Assembly (NCBI GenBank): GCA_035642125.1
Contig: DASQSZ010000297.1
Span: 1 to 8,368 of the forward strand
DNA from: CALAED01 sp937891035
GTDB lineage: Bacteria > Actinomycetota > Actinomycetes > Streptosporangiales > Streptosporangiaceae
Reading direction: 5' to 3'
DNA: 8,368 nucleotides
Shown here: positions 1 through 5,349 of the stretch, in pieces
Layout of the letters: each line of letters opens with the position of its first letter
How positions within the stretch are numbered: the first letter of the stretch is position 1
Position numbers and translations under genes: made by a program
The notes under the pieces: generated by a model
Databases searched by the model: none
What the model was told of the DNA's origin: nothing
Seen by the model: the letters and a program-made list of their open reading frames with translations, nothing else

Positions 1-52
1 CGATCAGCCCGTAGCCGTCGCGATGGAACGACTCGTACACCAGGTCGGCCGG
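1..52. repeat. 52-bp direct repeat, copy 1
   Basis: Positions 1-52 match 209-260 at 51 of 52 bases; the only difference is G at 44 versus A at 252. The offset is 208 bp, which is not a multiple of three, so the peptide coded by the other copy (ADLVYESFHRDGYGLI) appears here in a shifted frame relative to the TY-Chap-like gene. Similarity breaks off sharply after position 52 at DNA level, although the shifted frame continues as RRPADL in both copies. The repeat may extend left of the window. Confidence 0.95.
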
Positions 53-611
53 CCGCCTCGCGCACCGGCCGCTCCGCAGCGCCCGCAGTGCCCGCCTGGC
101 CCGCAGTGCCCTGCCGGCCCGCCGTCGCGTCCTCCCGGGCCGCCGCGCCGCGGCGCCGTTCGGTGATCCGGCCGGGATCGGCCGGGGCGATGCCGAAGTC
201 CAGCAGCTCGATCAGCCCGTAGCCGTCGCGATGGAACGACTCGTACACCAGATCGGCCGGGCGCCGGACGCCTTGGACGTCGCGCAGCGCCGTGACCATC
301 ATGTCGGCCAGCTCGGCGCATGCGCCGGGCGGGGCGTCGAGTCCCAGCTCGGTCCACCAGTTGGCCGGGGACCAGTCGGCGGTGGGCGGCCGCCAGCCCG
401 CCTCGGCCAGCACCTCCTCGTCGGCCGGCGTCAGTGCCAGCGGCCCGTCGAGAAAGTTGTTGCTGACCGCCTCGGCGTACAGCCGCTCGGACTCTCGCAT
501 GGCCTGGACGTAGTGCCGGCTCTCATCGTGTTCGCGCACGATGAGGATGGTGTCGCGATCGAGACCCGCCAGCTCACGGGCGAAGCGTACGGCGAACTCA
601 GACCACTCCAC
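1..611 (-). CDS. TY-Chap-like protein, 3' end outside window, possibly frame-disrupted
   Basis: The reverse strand reads through without a stop from 611 to the window edge. The first ~145 residues have good coding character: WSEFAVRFARELAGLD, then a hydrophobic strand (TILIV), a YVQAM strand, EAVSNNFL, a GWRPP turn, SPANWW, and a helix with RRPADLVYESFHRDGYG. This order matches my memory of the actinobacterial TY-Chap domain (relatives of type III secretion chaperones and YbjN), usually 130-150 residues and of unknown function. After about residue 145 the frame enters a Gly/Ala/Arg-rich stretch. It then crosses a second copy of the 52-bp segment coding for ADLVYESFHRDGYGLI, but in another frame. 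The gene may therefore be broken, or this part may be misassembled. GTG at 611 was chosen because GGAG lies 8 nt upstream; TTG 614 and GTG 620 are alternatives. The next gene upstream on the same strand ends 104 nt away. Confidence 0.72.
   Translation of the reverse strand, partial: MEWSEFAVRFARELAGLDRDTILIVREHDESRHYVQAMRESERLYAEAVSNNFLDGPLALTPADEEVLAEAGWRPPTADWSPANWWTELGLDAPPGACAELADMMVTALRDVQGVRRPADLVYESFHRDGYGLIELLDFGIAPADPGRITERRRGAAAREDATAGRQGTAGQAGTAGAAERPVREAAGRPGVRVVPSRRLRAD
82..111. repeat. short tandem repeat in Gly/Ala-rich linker
   Basis: CCCGCAGTGCCC occurs at 82-93 and again at 100-111, a period of 18 bp. On the minus strand it codes for a GTAGQAGTAG-type low-complexity linker of the TY-Chap-like gene. 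It lies between the two copies of the 52-bp repeat and is a plausible place for slippage or misassembly. Confidence 0.85.
209..260. repeat. 52-bp direct repeat, copy 2 (in frame with the TY-Chap-like gene)
   Basis: This is the partner of the segment at 1-52, with one mismatch. On the minus strand it codes for ADLVYESFHRDGYGLI in the open frame of the TY-Chap-like gene. The frame then continues sensibly as ELLDFGIAPADPG, so this copy appears to be the original. Confidence 0.95.
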
Positions 612-627
612 CAAGATCACTCCCTCA

Positions 628-660
628 CGCGTCCGACCCCGCCACCCCACCCCGGACGCG
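628..660. repeat. 8-bp inverted repeat between two minus-strand genes
   Basis: CGCGTCCG (628-635) and CGGACGCG (653-660) can pair around a 17-nt loop. The hairpin lies in the 104-nt gap downstream of the gene ending at 716 and directly next to the GAGGG/GGAG ribosome site of the TY-Chap-like gene. It could end transcription of the upstream gene or affect initiation of the next. There is no T-tract, and GC-rich chance pairing is possible. Confidence 0.4.
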
Positions 661-715
661 GTCGGCATGAGAGCCGATCATCGCCCGCCCCGGGGTCCGG
701 TCGCAAACCCGGTTG

Positions 716-2338
716 TCAGCCAGCCGGCGGCTCGTGACGGAGGGTTCGCAACGCGCTGCGCAGTGCCAGCGCGTCGTCGCCCGCCCGGTCGAGCGCCTCG
801 ATCAGCAGATGCAAGATCGCGTGCCGTTCGTGGCCCGCGTCGAGCATTCCTTGTGCGGTCTCCCACAGCTGGGGAGGGTTGCCGTCCCAAAGCCGCGCCG
901 CCAGCCGTTCGTGCGCGTCCAGATGCGCGGCGGCGGCGCCGGGGTGCTCGAACTCGAGCAGGCGCCGCCGGTGCGCCGGATCGGCCGGGTTCAGCGTGGC
1001 CAGGTCGAGCGAGTCGTGCGTGCCGGACAGGAACGGGAACGCGAACGCCCGGCGGGCCAGCGCCTCAAGGTCACCATCCGGCAACAGCCGCTCGACCAGC
1101 TCGCGGCGCAGCCCGAACGTCGTGGGGTCGCGGTAGGCCTCGGCGAACTTCACCGTCGCGTCCCAGACCGCGTCGAGCGTGGCCCGGACCCCCTCTTCCG
1201 GCAGCTTGGTGCGCCGCCCCGCCCAGCGTACCCAGGCCGCCAGCACGTGCGGCATCGCGTCCTGTTCGGCGGCCGAGAGCATCACCTTGCGCGGCAGCCA
1301 ATCGAGCAGGAACCGCTGGCACTTGATCGGGCTGACTCGCAGCGGCCGGCCGAAGTCGCGCGCGCACCCGTAGTCGATGATGATGTCGACGCAGCGACTG
1401 GCCGCCGACCGGTCGGACAATTCCTCGGCCTCGTCGGAGGCCAGGAACCGCGCCGCCATCGTGGCCCTGCGGTCGCGGCCGAACGTCGGCGGCTGCGGCC
1501 GGCCCTGGCCCGGCGGCAGCGCGCGCACCCTGGCCCGCACGAACGCGTGATAGGAGCCGAACGTCTCGCTGACCGGCGAGGCGGCCGGCGGCATGTCCCA
1601 GCCCGCGGTACGCGTGCCGTACACCAGATCGTCGGTGACATCGAGGGCCGCCGCGAGCAGGTCGCGGGTGCGGCCGGGCTCCATCTGCTCGAACCGCATG
1701 AGCGGGTTGTCCCTGCCCTCCCTGCGGCAGTGGTCGAGCAACTTGTCCACCTGCGAGGAGACCCATGCGTCGCGCACCATGGCGCCGAGCGCGGGGCGGC
1801 CGCGGGCGTCCACCGCCTGCGGATGCGCGCCATGGTTGTGGTCGACGAGCACGACCAGCGCGTGCCGCTCCTCGCCGCCGTAGGTATAGACGCACACCAC
1901 GGAGTCCTGGTCGCCGTAGACGTCACGGGAGGCGTAGCATTCGGCCGGCGCGACCATGCCGACCCGGTCGGCCCACCCCGGCCTGGCCACCCCGCGGTCG
2001 ATCAGCTCAAGCGCGGCCAGCTCGGCCTTGGCGGCCTGCCGCGAGGTGCCGAGATAGGCGATGCCCACCAGCAGCGCCAGCGCCGCCGGGGTGCCCTTAC
2101 GGGCCGCGTGATCGACGAGCGCCTCTCCGATGACCTCTTCGACGTCCGCGTCGTCGAGAGGACGCCCCCACCATGCCCCGAGGATCTCGCTGACGATCAG
2201 TTCGGCGTCCAGCGGGCTGCGGACGGCGAGCAGCTCGCGCGCATGCACGAGCATGTCGTCGAAGATCGCGAAGACCTCTTCGGACGGCGGTTTCGGATCT
2301 CCTGCGGGTGGTTGACGGCGGCGACTGCGGGGACTCAC
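716..2338 (-). CDS. Conserved-looking protein of unknown function, ~540 aa, His-rich C-terminal motif
   Basis: GTG at 2338 gives 540 residues, with GGAGG 5 nt upstream (2348-2344); GTG 2350 is in frame but has no comparable site. There is no signal peptide or membrane segment. The N-terminal ~100 residues are helical, with acidic stretches (PLDAELIVSEILGAWW, DDADVEEVIGEALVDHAARKG). The middle holds mixed strand segments such as SVVCVYTYGGEERHALVVLVDHN. The last ~75 residues carry HLDAHERLAARLWDG, then NPPQLWETAQGMLDAGHERH and AILHLL. That pattern of Trp, two prolines, and a GxxRHxxLH helix resembles the C-terminal helical module I recall in actinobacterial DUF1841-like or SEC-C-associated hypothetical proteins. 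That likeness is by memory only. I do not recognise the full-length family and assign no function. Its third-position GC and uninterrupted length support it over the equally long opposite-strand frame. Confidence 0.82.
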   Translation of the reverse strand: MSPRSRRRQPPAGDPKPPSEEVFAIFDDMLVHARELLAVRSPLDAELIVSEILGAWWGRPLDDADVEEVIGEALVDHAARKGTPAALALLVGIAYLGTSRQAAKAELAALELIDRGVARPGWADRVGMVAPAECYASRDVYGDQDSVVCVYTYGGEERHALVVLVDHNHGAHPQAVDARGRPALGAMVRDAWVSSQVDKLLDHCRREGRDNPLMRFEQMEPGRTRDLLAAALDVTDDLVYGTRTAGWDMPPAASPVSETFGSYHAFVRARVRALPPGQGRPQPPTFGRDRRATMAARFLASDEAEELSDRSAASRCVDIIIDYGCARDFGRPLRVSPIKCQRFLLDWLPRKVMLSAAEQDAMPHVLAAWVRWAGRRTKLPEEGVRATLDAVWDATVKFAEAYRDPTTFGLRRELVERLLPDGDLEALARRAFAFPFLSGTHDSLDLATLNPADPAHRRRLLEFEHPGAAAAHLDAHERLAARLWDGNPPQLWETAQGMLDAGHERHAILHLLIEALDRAGDDALALRSALRTLRHEPPAG

Positions 2339-2429
2339 GGCACCCTCCACTCAGGGGGTCCCTGCGGCACCTCCGCCGCCGCCTCCCGCTTCCTCACGAT
2401 TCCACTTTCGCAGATTCTTCGAGGACCGT

Positions 2430-2459
2430 CGCGCGAGACGGTGCCGATTTCCTCGCGCG
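2430..2459. repeat. 8-bp inverted repeat upstream of the 540-aa gene
   Basis: CGCGCGAG (2430-2437) and CTCGCGCG (2452-2459) pair around a 14-nt loop, about 90 nt upstream of the GTG at 2338. It could be an operator-like dyad or leader hairpin of that gene. I see no convincing -35/-10 pair beside it. Confidence 0.4.
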
Positions 2460-2481
2460 GTGGACTTCACCAGGCGTCGCG

Positions 2482-2512
2482 GGGTGAGCCGTCCACCTTC
2501 GACGGCTCACCC
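2482..2512 (-). terminator. Perfect 12-bp stem-loop, probable terminator
   Basis: GGGTGAGCCGTC (2482-2493) and GACGGCTCACCC (2501-2512) are exact reverse complements around a 7-nt loop. The hairpin starts 38 nt past the stop of the small three-helix gene (stop at 2551), as expected for the end of the minus-strand redox group. No T-run follows, which is common for actinobacterial hairpin terminators. A regulatory role for the next gene downstream (start 2338) cannot be excluded. Confidence 0.62.
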
Positions 2513-2550
2513 ACGCGCGCCTGTCTGGCCGTCACGGGTTGGTCAGTCGT

Positions 2551-2799
2551 TCAGGGCCTGGGCGGCGCCTGGCAGCGGCCCGACGGCGGTTCTGACATCA
2601 CCATTGCCGTCAGATGCTCCCAGGCGATGCGTTCGACCAGGTGCGGAGTGACTTCGATACCGAGATGCTCGGCGCACGCCCAGGCGTCGGACACGCAGCG
2701 GCCGACGGTGGTTGTGGGGAACACCAGGAACTCGGCGCTGAGTCGCTGCGTGATCGAGTGACGGATCTCGCTTTGGCGACCGGCAAGTGCAGGCAGCAT
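2551..2799 (-). CDS. Small three-helix protein (82 aa)
   Basis: ATG at 2799 gives 82 residues and is preceded by GAGGGG with a 7-nt spacer. An in-frame GTG at 2850 would add 17 residues (MGLIRSVPEPPGARGER) but has no clear ribosome site. Three amphipathic helices are visible: EIRHSITQRLSAEF, TVGRCVSDAWACAEHLG and TPHLVERIAWEHLTAM. They are followed by a Pro/Arg-rich tail. The pattern recalls the small 'three-helix bundle dimerization domain' proteins of actinomycetes, also known as an N-terminal extension of some ArsC-type arsenate reductases. That assignment is from memory. No catalytic residues are evident, so a dimerisation or adaptor role is only an inference. It follows the cytochrome b gene after 68 nt, so it may be co-transcribed with the redox pair. 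Confidence 0.72.
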   Translation of the reverse strand: MLPALAGRQSEIRHSITQRLSAEFLVFPTTTVGRCVSDAWACAEHLGIEVTPHLVERIAWEHLTAMVMSEPPSGRCQAPPRP

Positions 2800-2806
2800 T
2801 CGCTCA

Positions 2807-2822
2807 CCCCTCGCGCCAGGGG
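2807..2822 (-). promoter_or_regulatory. Hairpin covering the ribosome site of the small three-helix gene
   Basis: On the minus strand CCCCT (2822-2818) can pair with AGGGG (2811-2807) around a 6-nt loop. The AGGGG arm is the Shine-Dalgarno candidate for ATG 2799. A five-pair GC-rich stem could lower initiation unless opened, for example by a ribosome arriving from upstream. Chance pairing is quite possible in this composition. Confidence 0.3.
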
Positions 2823-2867
2823 GTTCGGGGACCGAGCGGATGAGCCCCACGCTGCGCCCATCACGCC

Positions 2868-3566
2868 CTAGCTCATTTCATCTGCTGATGAGCCCACGGT
2901 GTCAAGAGCCGACGGGTCAGGATTCTGCTCATCCAACCAGCCGGGGTGGTGGCGGGCCGCCCACTCGGGCGTCACCCGTCCGGTCAGCATCCCCGCCATC
3001 GCGCCGGGGTCGCGCAGCGCGTACCACAGGTGGCCGAACGTCACCGCGAAGATGGCCAGAGTCAGCCAGTCGTGCACGAAGGTGGCGCCGGTGCGCAGCC
3101 GTACGGGGAACGGGTCGGGGAAGGTCAGCATCAGGCCGGTGCCCAGCATGACGAGGATCGCACCGGCCATGAACGCGGCGTTCAGCTTCTGCCCGGCGTT
3201 GAACTTGCCGACCGGGATGACGCCGCGGCCGCCGCGCACGGCCCGCCGGTCGCCGCGCCGCAGCCATTCCCAATCGTGCGGGCGGAACCCGTTGAGCCGC
3301 CGCACGTCACCGCGGAACGCCTTGGACAGCAGGCCGGCCAGCGCGGGGACGGGCAGCGCGACGCCCGCCCAGATGTGAATCGACTTGATGAGGCCACGCC
3401 GCCCCACCGCGGCGGCGAGTTCGGGGATGTAGAGCATGGCGGCGGTGATGAGGCAGCCGAACAGCAGCAACGCGGTGACGTGGTGGACGGCCCGCTCCGC
3501 GCGCGTGAACCTGTCGATCATGTTGATCGCGCCCCGCCGCCCATCACCGGCCCCCTTGCCCGTCAC
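2868..3566 (-). CDS. Cytochrome b, formate dehydrogenase gamma-like (di-heme b membrane subunit)
   Basis: This is probably the membrane electron-transfer partner of the Mo enzyme encoded just upstream, passing electrons between the quinone pool and the outer-face active site. Numbered from GTG 3566 (232 aa), it begins with a basic leader and RFTRAERAVHH. Four hydrophobic segments follow at about residues 31-47, 64-81, 129-149 and 167-184. His 28/29, 64, 165 and 179 lie at their ends, as expected for two b hemes. GKFNAGQKLNA before helix 3 and PEWAARHHPGW after helix 4 are signatures of the FdnI/FdoI gamma-subunit family. Length fits that family. GTG 3566 overlaps the preceding TGA by four bases (GTGA), arguing for translational coupling. 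ATG 3521 (217 aa) is an alternative whose N-terminus starts closer to the conserved part. Neither start has a strong ribosome site. Confidence 0.88.
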   Translation of the reverse strand: MTGKGAGDGRRGAINMIDRFTRAERAVHHVTALLLFGCLITAAMLYIPELAAAVGRRGLIKSIHIWAGVALPVPALAGLLSKAFRGDVRRLNGFRPHDWEWLRRGDRRAVRGGRGVIPVGKFNAGQKLNAAFMAGAILVMLGTGLMLTFPDPFPVRLRTGATFVHDWLTLAIFAVTFGHLWYALRDPGAMAGMLTGRVTPEWAARHHPGWLDEQNPDPSALDTVGSSADEMS

Positions 3567-4318
3567 CCGTATCCGTTGGACGCGTTGATCCAGGCGTCCA
3601 CGTCGTAGCCGCGCTCCTCCCAGTACCCGGGGACGACCCTGTCGACGACCTCGATGCCGGACAGCCACTTGAGGGACTTGTAGCCGTACATCGGCGCGAC
3701 GTACAACCGGACCGGGCCGCCGTGGTCGTGGCTGATCGGGCCGCCCAGCATGCTGGTGGCGACCAGCACGTCCGGTCTGCGGGCTTGGGCGAGGGTGAGC
3801 GACTCGGTGTAGGCCCCGTCGAACGAACGGAACCGCAGCGCCTTGGCCGCCGGATCGAGCCCGACCCGGTCGAGCAGGTCGCGCAGCAGCACTCCCTGCC
3901 ACCGCACCCCGGGTACCGTCCAGCCGGTGACGCAATGGAACTCCGCGGTGATGCGGGTCTGCCCGAGCGCCCGCAGGTCCGCGAACGTGAAGGTGTGCGG
4001 GGCCTTGACCAGTCCCGTCACGCCGAGGGTGTAGGCGGCCGGGGGACGCGGCTTGACCTCGTCGACGACGGAGTAGAAGCGAAACCCGCCGCCGGCCGCC
4101 GGCACGAGCCCCGAGACGCTCTTGCTTACGGGCGCCAGCGCGCGATCGATCGCCCGCTGGATCGTCGCCCCGCCTACGATGCCGGCCGCCCCCAGGCCGA
4201 GCATGCCGATGATGACCCGCCGGCCAACCGGCGACGGTTTGCCGGGCGTCTTGTCGGACGGCTTGCCGGACGCTTTGTCGTACGTCTCGTCGTACGCCGG
4301 GTCCGCTTTGTCGGTCAC
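3563..4318 (-). CDS. Molybdopterin-binding oxidoreductase, sulfite oxidase fold (YedY/MsrP-like), exported or anchored
   Basis: The protein has 251 residues. Residues 1-30 are a Lys/Asp/Pro-rich, repetitive hydrophilic stretch (SGKPSDKTPGKPSP). Then comes RR at 33-34 and a hydrophobic Gly/Ala segment at ~35-51. This resembles a Tat signal or signal-anchor, as expected for a cofactor-loaded enzyme acting outside the membrane. The catalytic domain runs from ~79 to the end. FHCVTGW carries Cys129, the expected Mo thiolate ligand; GGPVRLYVAPMYGYKSLKW and GYW near the C-terminus are typical of the family. The domain is known from sulfite oxidases and MsrP-type sulfoxide reductases. The substrate here cannot be read from sequence. 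GTG 4318 is the only start after the in-frame TGA at 4343-4345. Its GGAGG is only one base from the GTG, which suggests weak or unusual initiation. It is the first gene of a group with the cytochrome b and the small three-helix gene. Confidence 0.9.
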   Translation of the reverse strand: MTDKADPAYDETYDKASGKPSDKTPGKPSPVGRRVIIGMLGLGAAGIVGGATIQRAIDRALAPVSKSVSGLVPAAGGGFRFYSVVDEVKPRPPAAYTLGVTGLVKAPHTFTFADLRALGQTRITAEFHCVTGWTVPGVRWQGVLLRDLLDRVGLDPAAKALRFRSFDGAYTESLTLAQARRPDVLVATSMLGGPISHDHGGPVRLYVAPMYGYKSLKWLSGIEVVDRVVPGYWEERGYDVDAWINASNGYG

Positions 4319-4453
4319 CCCTCCATTCGAGCACCGACCGGATCAGATCGCCACGGTCTAAGCCACCTCGTAAGCGATCGCTCATATTTCGAGGTCGGGG
4401 AACCGCCGGTACGCCTTGAGAGATGATGTGGTGGTGGTGATCAGGAGGTACAG
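4319..4453. promoter_or_regulatory. Divergent intergenic region, with palindrome at 4373-4382
   Basis: This 135-bp gap must carry promoters for the minus-strand redox group and the plus-strand HhH-GPD gene. AGCGATCGCT at 4373-4382 is a perfect 10-bp palindrome near its centre, a possible operator, though GCGATCGC-type words are easily produced in GC-rich DNA. A (GTG)4 run occupies 4428-4439 just before the ribosome site. I could not identify convincing -35/-10 boxes on either strand. Confidence 0.35.
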
Positions 4454-5029
4454 ATGACACTTTCGCTGCCGATCGAGCCGGCGGCCAACGAGCTGTTGAA
4501 CCGCAGCCCCGTCGCGCTGCTGACGGCGATGTTGCTCGATCAGCAAGTCAGCATGGAGTGGGCCTTCCAGGGGCCGTACACGATCGCCCGGCGGATGGGC
4601 CGCGACGATCTCGACGCGCACGAGATCGCCGCCTACGACCCGGAGCGGTTCGCCGCCGTGCTGTCGGACAAGCCGGCGGTGCACCGTTACCCGGGCTCGA
4701 TGGCAAAGCGCGTCCAAGCGCTGTGCCAGTTCCTCGTCGAGCGCTACGACGGCGATGGCGGGGCGGTCTGGCGCGGGGTGGCCTCGGGCGACGAACTGCT
4801 CGGGCGGCTCAACGAGTTGCCCGGGTACGGCAAGCAGAAGGCGCAGATCTTCGTGGCGCTGCTGGGCAAGCGGTTCGGCGTACAGCCGCCGGGCTGGCGC
4901 GCGGCGGCCGGCTCCTACGGCGACGACGACTCGCACCGCTCGGTGGCCGACGTCGTCGACGACGACTCGCTGACCAAGGTGCGCAACTTCAAAAAGGAGC
5001 TGAAGGCGGCCGCCAAGGCCAAAGGATAG
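4454..5029 (+). CDS. HhH-GPD-type base excision repair-like protein with atypical active site
   Basis: The protein has 191 residues; ATG 4454 has a perfect AGGAGG (4443-4448) with a 5-nt spacer. The N-terminus (SPVALLTAMLLDQQVSMEWA) matches the first helices of the HhH-GPD glycosylase fold, where Gln-Gln is characteristic. The helix-hairpin-helix is LPGYG at 122-126, followed by K127-Q128-K129. In endonuclease III the same motif is followed by the catalytic Lys at the position of Gln128, and an Asp some 18 residues on; here that region reads GVQPPGW with no Asp. So the DNA-binding fold is kept while the usual catalytic pair is missing. I recall this as an actinobacterial subfamily annotated as 'HhH-GPD-type base excision DNA repair protein'. 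DNA binding is probable; glycosylase activity is unproven. The C-terminus is Lys/Ala-rich (KKELKAAAKAKG), which suits DNA contact. It appears monocistronic and divergent from the redox group. Confidence 0.88.
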   Translation: MTLSLPIEPAANELLNRSPVALLTAMLLDQQVSMEWAFQGPYTIARRMGRDDLDAHEIAAYDPERFAAVLSDKPAVHRYPGSMAKRVQALCQFLVERYDGDGGAVWRGVASGDELLGRLNELPGYGKQKAQIFVALLGKRFGVQPPGWRAAAGSYGDDDSHRSVADVVDDDSLTKVRNFKKELKAAAKAKG

Positions 5030-5175
5030 TCAGGCGATCGCCGGCCCATGCGCCAAGAGCGGGTAGCGTTGTCGACGCCCGGGCCGAAATGCTGGCCGGA
5101 TGCGGCCAATGGCGTGCGGCGGTGTGCGGTGGCGCGAAGATGTTCCGTTGGCCCGCGGTACTCGGCTCGGCGGCC

Positions 5176-5232
5176 TATCATCTCGTTTCTGGCGAACGGG
5201 ACTACCGTCGGCGCCGAACGATCGAGATGATA
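5176..5232. repeat. Long inverted repeat with nested pairings (regulatory hairpin or operator pair)
   Basis: TATCATCTCG (5176-5185) and CGAGATGATA (5223-5232) are perfect 10-bp complements separated by 37 nt. Inside, GGCG (5191-5194) can pair with CGCC (5212-5215) and ACGG (5196-5199) with CCGT (5205-5208), so the whole segment folds into one nested stem. The outer arms are AT-richer than the surroundings, which argues against simple GC-driven chance. They could equally be two half-sites for a dimeric regulator. The left arm also contains TATCAT, a good -10-like word, but no -35 box is properly spaced. It lies about 120 nt upstream of ATG 5350. Confidence 0.6.
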
Positions 5233-5290
5233 AAGACCGGACTCTGAGCGGTGTTGTGTTGGAGGCGGGGGCGCGGCGGGCTCCCATTCA

Positions 5291-5304
5291 CTCATAGTAA
5301 TGAG
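5291..5304. repeat. 14-bp palindrome upstream of the phosphatase gene
   Basis: CTCAT (5291-5295) and ATGAG (5300-5304) flank AGTA, giving a short dyad in one of the few AT-rich patches, about 45 nt upstream of ATG 5350. This is a suitable position for an operator or a -10 region (CATAGT), but nothing more can be shown. Confidence 0.35.
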
Positions 5305-5349
5305 CATGTGTCTCGTGGTAGAGCCGTGCGCAGGGCGGAGGTCTCGATA

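Larger units (their letters stand above)
5030..5349. other. 320-bp non-coding gap upstream of the sensor phosphatase
   Basis: I find no credible gene here; the short plus-strand frames have no ribosome site or family character. It starts with a GGCGATCGCC palindrome (5033-5042) three bases past the HhH-GPD stop, a possible weak termination structure without a T-run. It then holds the large inverted repeat at 5176-5232 and the small palindrome at 5291-5304. GGAGG at 5337-5341 is the ribosome site for ATG 5350. The length and structures suggest a regulated leader or operator region for the phosphatase gene. Confidence 0.6.

Noticed and set aside
1..260. CRISPR-like or mobile-element end repeats
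   Set aside because: There are only two copies with one spacing, within coding sequence, and no terminal inverted repeats, transposase or further units.
4..357. A 117-codon minus-strand open frame at the left edge
   Set aside because: It is another frame of the TY-Chap-like gene and reads as Arg/Gly-rich noise. The frame that matches the domain is open to the edge but has no stop in the window.
541..1326. A 261-codon plus-strand frame across the gap and the 3' part of the 540-residue gene
   Set aside because: It is Arg/Pro/Ala low-complexity, has no ribosome site, and lies opposite a better-supported gene.
713..2761. A 682-codon plus-strand open frame opposite the 540-residue gene
   Set aside because: Its composition is shadow-like and it also runs through the non-coding gap and the small three-helix gene. 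The minus-strand frame has a proper ribosome site and helical, balanced composition.
4428..4439. (GTG)4 run before the HhH-GPD gene as a phase-variable element
   Set aside because: Four triplet units are too few to suggest frequent slippage, and changes would only alter the leader length.
2868..4460. A single 530-residue fusion protein covering both the Mo oxidoreductase and cytochrome b regions
   Set aside because: Only its C-terminal ~230 residues are real (cytochrome b). The upstream part is a shifted Arg-rich frame of the Mo oxidoreductase gene.
5048..5297. Short plus-strand frames of 60-85 codons in the gap before the phosphatase
   Set aside because: They have no Shine-Dalgarno, no family character, and overlap the inverted repeat. 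They are more likely chance open frames.
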